A stretch of 64,000 nt of DNA from Hahella chejuensis KCTC 2396. Lineage in GTDB: Bacteria; Pseudomonadota; Gammaproteobacteria; Pseudomonadales; Oleiphilaceae. The notes under the pieces are model-generated. The model was given only the letters and a program-made list of their open reading frames with translations. It made no database searches and was not told the origin of the DNA. Made by a program: the position numbers and the translations under genes. The DNA is taken from assembly GCF_000012985.1 (NCBI RefSeq), contig NC_007645.1, positions 2,572,501 through 2,636,500 on the forward strand, written 5' to 3'. Below are positions 55,923 through 63,638 of the stretch, one piece after another (position 1 is the stretch's first letter; every line of letters starts with the position of its first letter).

Positions 55923-56678
55923 TTATTGGGCGGTATAGCCGCCATCAATAGAAATTGTCTGTCCGTTTAAATAAGACGCGGAATCCGACAGCATCCAACA
56001 TACCGCTTCTGCGACTTCCTGTTGCGTACCCAGACGTCCCTGCGGGTGCAGAGATTGAGCGAAAGCCATGACCTCGGGATTGCTCAAAGCCTGCTCGTTG
56101 CCGGGAGTGGGAATCCAGCCGGGACATATCGCATTGATGCGAATATTGCGCGCGGCGTATTCTAGAGACGCGGCTTTTGTAAGACCAATGATGGCGTGCT
56201 TGGAGGCGACATACGCCGCCAATCCCATGCCCGTGCCTACCAGGCCATAAATGGACGACATATTTACAATCGCCCCGGACTTATTGCTTAACAGGGCCGG
56301 GATCTGGTGTTTCATGCACAACCAGGCGCCTTTGGTATTGATGCTGAAGACTCTGTCCCATTCCTGTTCGGACAACTCTGTCAACGGTCCGACGGGTTCC
56401 GCCGCTCCCGCATTGTTAAAAGCGCCGTCCAACTTACCGAACGTCTCAATAATTTGAGCGAGCGCGTTTTTGATATCGCTTTCCGAAGAAACGTCCGCGG
56501 GGATGCTGATGGCCTGTCCCCCGGCTTCAGTGATATGTCGCACCGTGTCTTCGGACTCTCTCGATCTGCGTGCGATAACCGCTACTTTGGCGCCGTAGTT
56601 CGCCAGCTTGATTGCCGTTGTCCTTCCGATACCGGAACTGGCGCCCGTGACCATCACCACTTTTCCATCCAGCTTCAT
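55923..56678 (-). CDS. Short-chain dehydrogenase/reductase
   Basis: A 251-residue SDR. NAD(P) loop TGASSGIG (about 12-19), NNAG (about 90), catalytic Ser region MSSIYG, YVASK (Tyr-x3-Lys, about 157-161) and a C-terminal DGGYTAQ. Classical SDR; substrate unknown. It lies 56 bases downstream of the citrate-synthase-like/ThDP operon, in the same direction, so it may belong to the same pathway. Confidence 0.9.
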   Translation of the reverse strand: MKLDGKVVMVTGASSGIGRTTAIKLANYGAKVAVIARRSRESEDTVRHITEAGGQAISIPADVSSESDIKNALAQIIETFGKLDGAFNNAGAAEPVGPLTELSEQEWDRVFSINTKGAWLCMKHQIPALLSNKSGAIVNMSSIYGLVGTGMGLAAYVASKHAIIGLTKAASLEYAARNIRINAICPGWIPTPGNEQALSNPEVMAFAQSLHPQGRLGTQQEVAEAVCWMLSDSASYLNGQTISIDGGYTAQ

Positions 56679-56734
56679 GGAGTAACCCTCTTAAATGTAT
56701 AAATGAGTCTATTTGCGTCTAATGGAGGTTGGCC

Positions 56735-57526
56735 TCACCAACTACGCCTCTCCGGCCCGGAATACTGAATGGACTCACAGCGCATGGGGAAAACGCTGCC
56801 CTCGGGCTTGGCCGCGCCGTCGAGATAGCAGGGGACCATGCCGGCGATAAAGCAGGGCGTCAGATAAAGCTGGTACTCCTCCGGCGACATGCCGAAATCC
56901 GCGCCGATGGCTGCAGCCAGGGCGGCGACGTTGATCGTCAGGCGCTTGTTCTTTTTGAGATAATGGTAGATCTCCAGCGCCAGAGTGAAGTGAGGGCCAT
57001 CAGCGAAGCCCAGGTCACGGGCCTTTTTGACCAGATGCAATACGCGTTCATCCAGACGCGCCAAGGGGCGGCCGTAGCCGTAGATGACGCGGTATTTTTT
57101 CAACGCAGCGTTGATCAGGCCCGATAGTTCCTCGCCGGCGTCCAGGGCTTTGCGGGTGCGCTGCAGAAAGTCGATGGCGCGGCGGTCCGGTCTTCTGCCG
57201 TAAATGGACGCTTCGGAAATGGACAGTCCGCTCATCAAAGATAGCGACGGCGTGCTGCGCACGTTGCCAGCCAGTTCTGCGACATGGTTGGGCCAGATGC
57301 TCGGGTCCGGGTAGCTGGTGCATACCCAGATGTAATTCAGCATGCGCATCTGTTCCGGTGTGTAGAATTTGCCGGTGATGGAGTAGAGATAAAGTGAAAA
57401 CCAGTCGCGCTCACTTAACTCCTGATGCAGGTCTTTACCGCGAAACACCACTCGTTCGCACAAAAACGCTTTGCCCATCGCGGTTTCGTGGGCGGTTTCC
57501 TGTTGGCGCAGATGTTTGTTGCTCAT
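56735..57526 (-). CDS. Citrate-synthase-fold protein B with altered active site
   Basis: A 263-residue protein with the C-terminal half of a citrate synthase / citryl-CoA lyase fold. By-eye alignment points are YGYGRPLARLDERV (normally GFGHRVY-like, with catalytic His), LTINVAALAAAIGADFGMSPEEYQLYLTPCFIAGM (normally NVDF-like, with catalytic Asp) and SISEASIYGRRPDRRAIDF (normally LHGGA-like). All three catalytic positions seem changed: Tyr, Arg and Ala. It overlaps the next gene by four bases (ATGA). It may be an obligate heteromer with protein A; citrate formation is unlikely. Confidence 0.7.
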   Translation of the reverse strand: MSNKHLRQQETAHETAMGKAFLCERVVFRGKDLHQELSERDWFSLYLYSITGKFYTPEQMRMLNYIWVCTSYPDPSIWPNHVAELAGNVRSTPSLSLMSGLSISEASIYGRRPDRRAIDFLQRTRKALDAGEELSGLINAALKKYRVIYGYGRPLARLDERVLHLVKKARDLGFADGPHFTLALEIYHYLKKNKRLTINVAALAAAIGADFGMSPEEYQLYLTPCFIAGMVPCYLDGAAKPEGSVFPMRCESIQYSGPERRSW

Positions 57527-58353
57527 AGCCCAAGCTCCTCTGCATTGGGTAGTTCGAAGGGGCCGGGGTCATCCGTCAACTGGATGTGCTCTCCGTAGAA
57601 GGGGAACATTTTCCAACCCAGATCTCGTTGCTCAATGGCGTGTGCGGCGGCGCCGGGTAAACGCAGCATCAAGTACAACATGACCGCGGCGTGCTCGTTC
57701 ATAGCCAGATCGTGCAATGCTGCGGCGGCCACACCGGACAGTGACAGCGGCGCGTCTGCGGCGGCTTCCAGTTCCTGGCGATGTTGCGCAAGCCAGCGTA
57801 CGGTAATAGCGCAAGGAATTTCCGCCAGCGCTTCCAGCACCTGACGCACTGGCTTTGGACAGCTCTCGCCGTTGGGATCGAAACCGGGGGCGTGCTCCAT
57901 GGGCCGCCATATATCCTCCCGTGTATCGCTGACCGGGGAGGGGAGGCGGGCTCGCCATTGCGCCATATCGGTTCCGCATTCCCGCCAAAGCTGCATCAAA
58001 ATGTAGACTTCATGTCCGCCGCCATACTGGCCCGCACCGACGGCCAGGGACGCCATCAGCGAAGCGGCGTGCGGACAGCCGCCAACGCCGCCGTTCATCG
58101 CCGCGCGCACGCTGGCCTCGCGGGGACCTGGGTTGGCGAGGGCGATCGCCAGTTTTTCCAGTAATCGCGCCTGATCCGTGTTGGGTTTTTCGCCTCTGAA
58201 CAACAGATACAGGTATTCGAACCAGCTCGCCCTGGTCAGGATGTCGCCGTAGACATCGTAGCCGTAGCAAAGGGCGGAGTGCGCGGCGAAAGGGTTGTCG
58301 GCTTCTGGTTCTTCAGACCAGACTTTCGTCTGGTATCCGTACTTGCTGCTCAT
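57523..58353 (-). CDS. Citrate-synthase-fold protein A with altered active site
   Basis: A 276-residue citrate-synthase-like protein. CYGYDVYGDILTRASWFEYLYLLFRGEKP matches the conserved helix and CoA-side loop. CPHAASLMASLAVGAGQYGGGHEV stands where LHGGA-type sequence is expected, so His becomes Tyr. The regions for the other catalytic His and Asp read PGFDPNGESCPKP and LSLSGVAAAAL, again altered. Start ATG 58353 follows GGAGGCAATC and overlaps the ThDP gene by 41 bases. The tandem pair with protein B looks like a split or duplicated, non-canonical citrate synthase family. Confidence 0.7.
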   Translation of the reverse strand: MSSKYGYQTKVWSEEPEADNPFAAHSALCYGYDVYGDILTRASWFEYLYLLFRGEKPNTDQARLLEKLAIALANPGPREASVRAAMNGGVGGCPHAASLMASLAVGAGQYGGGHEVYILMQLWRECGTDMAQWRARLPSPVSDTREDIWRPMEHAPGFDPNGESCPKPVRQVLEALAEIPCAITVRWLAQHRQELEAAADAPLSLSGVAAAALHDLAMNEHAAVMLYLMLRLPGAAAHAIEQRDLGWKMFPFYGEHIQLTDDPGPFELPNAEELGL

Positions 58354-60067
58354 GATTGCCTCCTGTCAGAACTTTGGTGCGTTGGCGCATGGGGGGAACT
58401 TGCTCGCTGTCGACGACCACATCCAGAACGAATGGGCCGGGTTTGGAGAAAAGGCTGTCGACGCCGATGTCATCCAGCTCTTTGAGCCGGGTGATGCGTT
58501 GCGAGGGTAAGCCCGCCGCTTTGGCCATGGCGGCGAAATCCACCTGCGGCAGTCGATTGGCGATATCCTCCGCCCGGCCCAGACGTTGGCCGTGTTTGAT
58601 CATACCCAGGTGGCTGTCGTTCAGAACGATGAACAGAATGTTCAAATCCAGCTCCCGCGCGACAGTGATCTCCTGACCGCTCATCAGCATGCTGCCGTCG
58701 CCGGTGAAACAAATGACAGGCGTATCCGGTCTGGCGAGCGCCATGCCGACCGCGGCTCCGATAGCCCAGCCCATGGTCGCGAATCCCATGCCTATGTGGA
58801 ACAGTTTAGTCGAATCTGACAAGGGCGGATTGGTGCGCCAGTAATGCACGCCCCACAGGAAACTATTGCCGGTATCCATCAATACGGGTGTGTTGCGAGG
58901 GCAAGCCTGGCTTAGCGCCCAATACAGCGCCTGCGGTTTGACAGGCGCTTCCACGTCAAGGCAGGCTTCTTTGTCTGCGTATTTGACGTGTTTGGGGAAG
59001 CCGTCAGCGCCGGGCAAGTACTTCTGTTTACGCGGCGCTGCATGTTTCAGGTATTTTGCGAAGGGCTCCAGCAGTAAACGTGGCGAGCCCAGTATCGACA
59101 GCCTCGACATGACCGAACGACTGAGATGGTCGGGGTTGCCGGACAAGTGGATCAAGCGATTGGAGAAGATCGCGTTGGGGTCCCAGCCGCCGGTCGTGAC
59201 TTCATCCAGCGCGGAGCCAATGACGATGACGCGCTCCGCATTGTCGGGATGCAAGGCGTCGCGAGCGCTCTCATGCCCGCCAAGACCGAAAACGCCTCTA
59301 TATAAAGGATGATATTCCGACACCAGTCCTTTGCCCATGGGCGTAGTGACGATCAACCAGTTGCGGGATTCCGCCAGGGCGAGCAGGGGCTCCATGGCGC
59401 CTGCGCAGCCTTCTCCTATTACCAGAGTGGCCTTCTGCACATAGGCGAGTTCTTTCAGTAATCGATGCACGGACTCGGCGCTGGGCACGACTTCATGGTT
59501 TATAAACGCACGCATGTTTAAGTTGCCCGCCGGATCGGGAGATTTCGCGCGCATAATGTCCAGAGGAACGCTCAAATGCACCGGGCCTGGCTGGTTACTG
59601 AGCGCGTAGCCAATGGCCATCAACAGCTTGTGCTCCAACTGGGCGGGATGCGACACCAGGGTGTTGAAACGGGTGCAGCTATCAAAGATGCTGACGGTGT
59701 TGATGCCTGTGCAGGAGCCTTCCTGAAAAGCGCCTAAACCGAAACGCTCGATAGACGGCTGCGCGGTTATCACCAGCATGGGGATGCCGTCGGCATAGGC
59801 GTTGGCCACGCCGGTCAGCAGGTTGGTGGCGCCAGGGCCTGAAGTGGAAATGCACACCCCAAGTTTGCCTGTCGCTCTTGCATACCCGTCCGCCATGAAG
59901 GCCGCTCCGGATTCGTGTCTCGCCAACACCGCCTTTGGTCCGCCCCGGCGCTCGCTGCGGGCGAGGGCGTTATAAAGTGGTTCAATACTGCCTCCTGGCA
60001 CACCGAATACGTACTTCACTCCCAATCGTTCCAGATAGTGGAGTATCAAATCACCATTCTCGATCAT
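58313..60067 (-). CDS. Thiamine-diphosphate-dependent enzyme, acetolactate-synthase-like
   Basis: A 584-residue ThDP enzyme. N-terminal Pyr domain with VFGVPGGSIEPLYNAL and catalytic Glu in ARHESGAAFMADGYARATG; central domain; C-terminal PP domain with GDGSMLMSGQEI...FIVLND, the metal/ThDP motif. ALS, benzaldehyde lyase or decarboxylase activity cannot be distinguished by eye. Start ATG 60067 (MIENGDLILHY) after AAAAGGTATCAAAGC; the longer frame from 60166 is unlikely. It leads a coupled operon with the two citrate-synthase-like proteins. Confidence 0.85.
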   Translation of the reverse strand: MIENGDLILHYLERLGVKYVFGVPGGSIEPLYNALARSERRGGPKAVLARHESGAAFMADGYARATGKLGVCISTSGPGATNLLTGVANAYADGIPMLVITAQPSIERFGLGAFQEGSCTGINTVSIFDSCTRFNTLVSHPAQLEHKLLMAIGYALSNQPGPVHLSVPLDIMRAKSPDPAGNLNMRAFINHEVVPSAESVHRLLKELAYVQKATLVIGEGCAGAMEPLLALAESRNWLIVTTPMGKGLVSEYHPLYRGVFGLGGHESARDALHPDNAERVIVIGSALDEVTTGGWDPNAIFSNRLIHLSGNPDHLSRSVMSRLSILGSPRLLLEPFAKYLKHAAPRKQKYLPGADGFPKHVKYADKEACLDVEAPVKPQALYWALSQACPRNTPVLMDTGNSFLWGVHYWRTNPPLSDSTKLFHIGMGFATMGWAIGAAVGMALARPDTPVICFTGDGSMLMSGQEITVARELDLNILFIVLNDSHLGMIKHGQRLGRAEDIANRLPQVDFAAMAKAAGLPSQRITRLKELDDIGVDSLFSKPGPFVLDVVVDSEQVPPMRQRTKVLTGGNHEQQVRIPDESLV

Positions 60068-60601
60068 GCTTTGATACCTTTTCGGACATGTATAAATTTT
60101 GAGCGCGAATTCTTGGGTAAGATGACCGGAAAAGATAGGGTCTAAATGTAAAGCATTGAAAAACAAGAAGAATACGGACTAGTCTCATCGGACGATTGTT
60201 GCTTTTTTGGAGAAAAATGGCCCCATATAGATAAAATGTAATTACTTTTCGGTCTGGGCCATAGGAAACATGGAGCAACACTGACGTTAAGATGAGGGCA
60301 AGCGCTGGGGGAACGCCCTCACACGGAGGGCGACTCCCAGCTACGCCTTATCGCTAACCTACCAGGGGTTTTATGTGAACCAGAAGTGGCGCTTGGGTAT
60401 GACATGAACAAAAATCGCCAGCGGCCGTGAGAAGATCTCAAGCTTTGGGACAACAAATGATGGATTTTTTAGAGGCAGGCTGGTGTCGACACCTAGCCAA
60501 CGCTTTGAGGGTGGAAAAAATTGCGTTGATACTTTGCCGAATTTTGGTTGAGCGAAATAAATTTCGAAACGCTGTAACAGGCTGATTTATAAGGATAAAT
60601 T
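60068..60601. other. Intergenic region upstream of ThDP gene with structured hairpin
   Basis: About 530 bases without a supported gene. Bases 60305-60340 fold as CTGGG...CGCCCTC-ACACG-GAGGGCG...CCCAG, a nested GC-rich hairpin. A 12-bp perfect palindrome GGTGTCGACACC lies near 60482-60493. The promoter of the ThDP operon is presumably near 60100-60250. Functions not known. Confidence 0.45.
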
Positions 60602-60689
60602 TGGTGCCCGGGGCCGGGGTCGAACCGGCACGGTATCAAATACCGAGGGATTTTAAGTCCCTTGCGTCTACCAATTTCGCCACCCGGGC
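60602..60689 (-). tRNA. tRNA-Leu(UAA)
   Basis: 88-nt tRNA with a long variable arm. Acceptor GCCCGGG/CCCGGGC, anticodon loop CTTAAAA (TAA), T-loop GGTTCGACC, and encoded CCA. Third in the Gly-Cys-Leu cluster, as in E. coli glyW-cysT-leuZ. Confidence 0.95.
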
Positions 60690-60715
60690 GAGGGAGGCAT
60701 TTGCCGGAGAAAACA

Positions 60716-60789
60716 TGGAGGCGCGGGTCGGAATCGAACCGGCGTACACGGAGTTGCAGTCCGCTGCATGACCACTCTGCCACCGCGCC
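60716..60789 (-). tRNA. tRNA-Cys(GCA)
   Basis: 74-nt tRNA. Acceptor GGCGCGG/CCGCGCC, anticodon loop CTGCAAC (GCA), U73 discriminator characteristic of tRNA-Cys, encoded CCA. Confidence 0.96.
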
Positions 60790-60816
60790 TATAATCAAGA
60801 CTTCTAGAGCTAAAAA

Positions 60817-60833
60817 CCCCGAGCTTGTCGGGG
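60817..60833 (-). terminator. Hairpin between tRNA-Gly and tRNA-Cys, terminator-like
   Basis: CCCCGA-GCTTG-TCGGGG flanked by AAA and TTT, followed on the minus strand by TTTTTA. It lies inside the presumed tRNA operon. Confidence 0.6.
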
Positions 60834-60845
60834 TTTCGGAAATCT

Positions 60846-60921
<76 letters not shown>

Positions 60922-61197
60922 ATATCACTCTTGAGCAGTGAGCTTTTCGCGCCTCTCTGCTGGAGTGGCGCTTAGTTTACGTTTTTAGCCGAACCTGTCA
61001 AGCCTGAACCTGCAATGTATTTAAAGAAAAATAAGAAAAAATGAATTTATGGATATTTCCCGTCCAGATAGTCCATTTTTTGGGCCAGCTCACAGTATCC
61101 CAAACCCCATCGGACACTTTTCTAAGAACGTGTTCACGATCTTCTGAGTAACAAGACCAAGAACGCCAAATGGACGAACTGCAGACTGGTGTTAGGC

Positions 61198-61293
61198 CAG
61201 CGCGGCGGCTAGCCGCGGGAGACAGGGCCTGACATGTGCAGGCCCTGTCGGCGCAGACAAATAGAAGGAAGCTATTTGTCTGCCTGATTAATA
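61198..61293 (+). repeat. Dispersed hairpin repeat, copy 2 (best preserved)
   Basis: Three structures in a row: GCGGCTAGCCGC (61205-61216), a perfect 11-bp stem GACAGGGCCTG-ACATGTG-CAGGCCCTGTC (61221-61249), and a perfect 11-bp stem CAGACAAATAG-AAGGAAG-CTATTTGTCTG (61254-61282). GCCTGATTAATA follows. The reverse complement occurs at 31657-31746. Confidence 0.88.
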
Positions 61294-61393
61294 ATAACCC
61301 TGATGAATGGTGCAAAGTTGTCTCGTGCTTTGGTCATCGTTTCCCCCGGTTGGCCGGAGAGCTCGGACAGTTGGAACGAGCGGTCTTGGATTC

Positions 61394-61420
61394 AACCAAT
61401 AAGTGCAGCACTTATTGGTT
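61394..61420. repeat. Perfect 12-bp inverted repeat at the IS junction
   Basis: AACCAATAAGTG-CAG-CACTTATTGGTT. It ends on the first base of the TAA target duplication. No U-tract, so it is not clearly a terminator. Confidence 0.75.
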
Positions 61421-61422
61421 AA

Positions 61423-62387
61423 GTAACTATCTCATAACCCCCACTTGAATTTTTTAACCTTTGCCGGTTCACTGAGGCGCCACTTCTCTGATAAGGAAAC
61501 GTCATGTCACAAAAGGACTCAAGCGCCCCGTCCAGTAAATCGAAACCCTGGACACTCTATGGGAAGTACCGGACGAGCTATGGCTACGAATCGAACCCAT
61601 TTTAAAAGAAGACTGGCAACCCAGCGCCAAGGGTGGCCGCCCCATCGGCAACTGGAGGGGCTATTTGAACGGGATTATTTTTCGGATGCGTTCAGGCTGT
61701 CAGTGGAACCAGTTGCCCCGCCGATTTGGGGATGACGCCACGGTCCATCGCTGGTTTCAGCGCTGGAGTAAAAACGGCGTGATGGAGAAGATCTGGGCGA
61801 GTCTATTGCGAGACTGCCAGGAACTGGAAGGGGTGGACTGGGAATGGCAAAGTGCGGACGGCTGGCTGGGGAAAGCCCGCTTTGGGGGGGGAGAATGTGG
61901 GGCCGAACCCGACAGACCGAGGCAAGAAGGGAACCAAGAAAAGCCTGCTGGTGGAAGCCGAGGGAGGCCCCTTGGGACTCGTCATCGCCGGAGCCAATGT
62001 CAACGACCATAAGCTGCTGGAAGCGACGCTGGAGTCGATTGTGGTAGAGCGTCCGGCTCCAACGGTGGAGGCGCGGCAGCATTTATGCCTGGATAAGGGG
62101 TATGACAATGTGGCGAGCGAAGACGTGGCAGCCCGGCATGACTACATACCGCATATCTGCCGAATTGGCGAGGAGGCGCAGCCAGCGGACCGTCATCCAA
62201 GTGGAAAGCCCCGGCGTTGGGTAGTGGAGCGCACGTTTGGTTGGCTGTCTAAGTGCCGTGCGTTACTGATTCGCTATGACAAAAAGGACAGCAACTATCT
62301 GGGATTGCTGCAATTGGCATGTGGTCTGTTATGGTTTCGGCGGATGTGGCGGCTACAGGGGCGTCAATGAGGTTATGAGATAGTTAC
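61423..62387 (+). mobile_element. IS5-family insertion sequence with TAA target duplication
   Basis: A 965-bp element bounded by perfect 17-bp inverted repeats, GTAACTATCTCATAACC at 61423-61439 and its complement at 62371-62387. Direct repeats TAA flank it at 61420-61422 and 62388-62390. IS5-family groups that duplicate TNA are known, which supports the assignment made from the transposase. The ends look intact, so it could move if transposase were supplied. Confidence 0.9.
61504..62370 (+). pseudogene. IS5-family DDE transposase, two frameshifts
   Basis: Starts ATG 61504 (MSQKDSSAPSSKSK) after AAGGAAACGTC. The protein reads correctly only if the ribosome changes frame twice. Near 61562 (TATGGGAAG) one G seems missing, since the -1 frame gives GEVPDELWLRIEPILKEDW. 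At 61889-61896 a run of eight G appears to have one G too many; seven restores GGENVGPNPTDRGKKGTKKSLL. Downstream, ANVNDHKLLEATL, LDKGYDN and ERTFGWLSKCRALLIRYDKK are intact up to the stop at 62370. Both indels are in G-runs and cancel in frame, so this is most likely an inactive or error-affected copy; programmed frameshifting is less likely. Confidence 0.82.
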
Positions 62388-62450
62388 TAAGTCTGGCGTT
62401 GCCTGGGTCGATGCAGCCCTATTGCATCTAAGGCGCCACTAACAGAAATG

Positions 62451-62470
62451 CACTCACTTTAAAATGAGTG
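62451..62470 (-). terminator. Possible terminator of the 87-aa gene
   Basis: CACTCA-CTTTAAAA-TGAGTG directly next to the stop at 62472. Short stem, no strong U-tract. Confidence 0.4.
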
Positions 62471-62471
62471 G

Positions 62472-62735
62472 CTAAATTAGCTTCGTTAGCAGGTTGGCGA
62501 CAATCTCTGCATAACCTGCAACATTTCTAATTTTATCTGCTTTCTCCTGATTGGATGCTGAGGTATCGTTCACAATTTGAATTAACTCTGCAAACCGCTT
62601 ATGTTCAATACCGTCGGGGATAATTTCAGCTATTTCCTCATTAGTAAGTCTTACGACTTTGGATGCTTTGTTGCAAAAATCAGACAATGATTCCTGCGAT
62701 GCGGTTTCTATTATATCATTTAATGATTTTTTCAT
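62472..62735 (-). CDS. Small helical hypothetical protein (87 aa)
   Basis: An 87-residue, probably all-helical acidic protein (KKSLNDIIETASQESLSDFC..., TNEEIAEIIPDGIEHKRFAELIQIVNDT). It has one Cys and no signal or membrane segment. I do not recognise it. ATG 62735 is preferred over TTG 62750. It is last of three co-oriented AT-rich genes, and the upstream 100 bases contain nine TTGTGG repeats. It could be an immunity, antitoxin or accessory protein of the cassette; nothing proves this. Confidence 0.55.
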   Translation of the reverse strand: MKKSLNDIIETASQESLSDFCNKASKVVRLTNEEIAEIIPDGIEHKRFAELIQIVNDTSASNQEKADKIRNVAGYAEIVANLLTKLI

Positions 62736-62754
62736 GATGATTGTATCCAATTTG

Positions 62755-62808
62755 TTGTGGTTGTGGTTGTGGTTGTGGTTGTGGTTGTGGTTGTGGTTGT
62801 GGTTGTGG
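62755..62808. repeat. (TTGTGG)9 hexanucleotide repeat
   Basis: Nine perfect TTGTGG units in tandem (62755-62808), with partial units on both sides (TG before, TT after). It lies between the lipoprotein stop and the start of the 87-aa gene, so on the minus strand it is an upstream CCACAA tract. Confidence 0.95.
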
Positions 62809-62833
62809 TTTGTGCTATTTCTATGAAGTGATA

Positions 62834-63349
62834 TTACTCCTGTGTAATGTTGATCGGGGAGAGGGGGGAAGTTAGGTTTTTAAGTATGTTTAGGCTGTTG
62901 TATTCGATTTTTGCTTGTGAAGATAGAATCTTGGTAATAGCAGTGCTGGCTTCGGAAATTAACTTGAAGTGTTCATCTAACGATTTTTTTGATGCCTCTC
63001 TTTGGTTGACTATCTCGGATTTTTTTATATTGCTCGAATCATGTATTGATTTTATGCCATCGTAGAATGATTCTAATTCTTGATGGCCGAAGCTTTGCAA
63101 TGGATTGGTTTCTAGTTCTGAAGATACTAATGCTATATAACTTCTTATGGAGGAGTTTTCTATTTCCTCTATTTTTTCTATCTTTGAGTTGAAGAATGAA
63201 TCTGTTAAAGATTTATTTATGTCGTGTATTACTCCAACTTCTTTTAATATTTCTTGATTTAGCGTTATGGCCTCTTCTGGTATGCTTGAACAACTTAAAG
63301 GGGTTAACGAAAATGCGCTAATCAGAAGTGCTATTTGTGCTTTTCTCAT
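62834..63349 (-). CDS. Putative lipoprotein, helical
   Basis: A 171-residue protein with a lipoprotein signal (about 1-19, ending TPLSCSS; Ser at +2 would favour the outer membrane). The mature part is helical and polar, rich in Ser, Lys and Glu, with no recognised domain. ATG 63349 follows CAAGGTTAAACAT, which overlaps the 3' end of the regulator gene; the 24-residue longer frame lacks an RBS. Second gene of the AT-rich cassette. Confidence 0.65.
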   Translation of the reverse strand: MRKAQIALLISAFSLTPLSCSSIPEEAITLNQEILKEVGVIHDINKSLTDSFFNSKIEKIEEIENSSIRSYIALVSSELETNPLQSFGHQELESFYDGIKSIHDSSNIKKSEIVNQREASKKSLDEHFKLISEASTAITKILSSQAKIEYNSLNILKNLTSPLSPINITQE

Positions 63350-63353
63350 ATGT

Positions 63354-63638
63354 TTAACCTTGTGGTATTGAGGAGGGTATAATATGGTCTGAATAAATTT
63401 TTGATATGTCTGAACTAACAATTATTACTTTCATTCCATGTCCTTTAGCTATTTTGCACACCAAGTCAATTGATGGCGCCATCCTTCCGTTTTCAATTCT
63501 TTGAATTGTCGAAGTGCTAACCCCTATTTCTAGAGCTAGTTTCTCTTGAGATATATTATTTATGTATCTAATTCTTCTGCAGCTATGGCCAAATTCTTCT
63601 GAGCTGCATACCTCTATAAAGTTAATGACGTTGTCCAT
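63354..63638 (-). CDS. XRE-family transcriptional regulator
   Basis: A 94-residue HTH protein. The helix-turn-helix is at about residues 26-60: NISQEKLALEIGVSTSTIQRIENGRMAPSIDLVCKIAKG, a classic Cro/C1-type arrangement. It is first in the cassette and stops four bases before the lipoprotein start, so it probably regulates the cassette itself. No operator was confirmed upstream. Confidence 0.85.
   Translation of the reverse strand: MDNVINFIEVCSSEEFGHSCRRIRYINNISQEKLALEIGVSTSTIQRIENGRMAPSIDLVCKIAKGHGMKVIIVSSDISKIYSDHIIPSSIPQG

Larger units (their letters stand above)
60922..61422. other. Non-coding region between tRNA-Gly and the IS element
   Basis: About 500 bases without a supported gene. 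It holds the tRNA promoter side (60922-61000), an AT-rich tract (61010-61060), repeat copy 2 (61198-61293) and a perfect 12-bp hairpin (61394-61420) abutting the IS insertion. Confidence 0.6.

Noticed and set aside
62755-62808. CRISPR-like array
   Set aside because: Units are six bases with no spacers; a microsatellite, not CRISPR.
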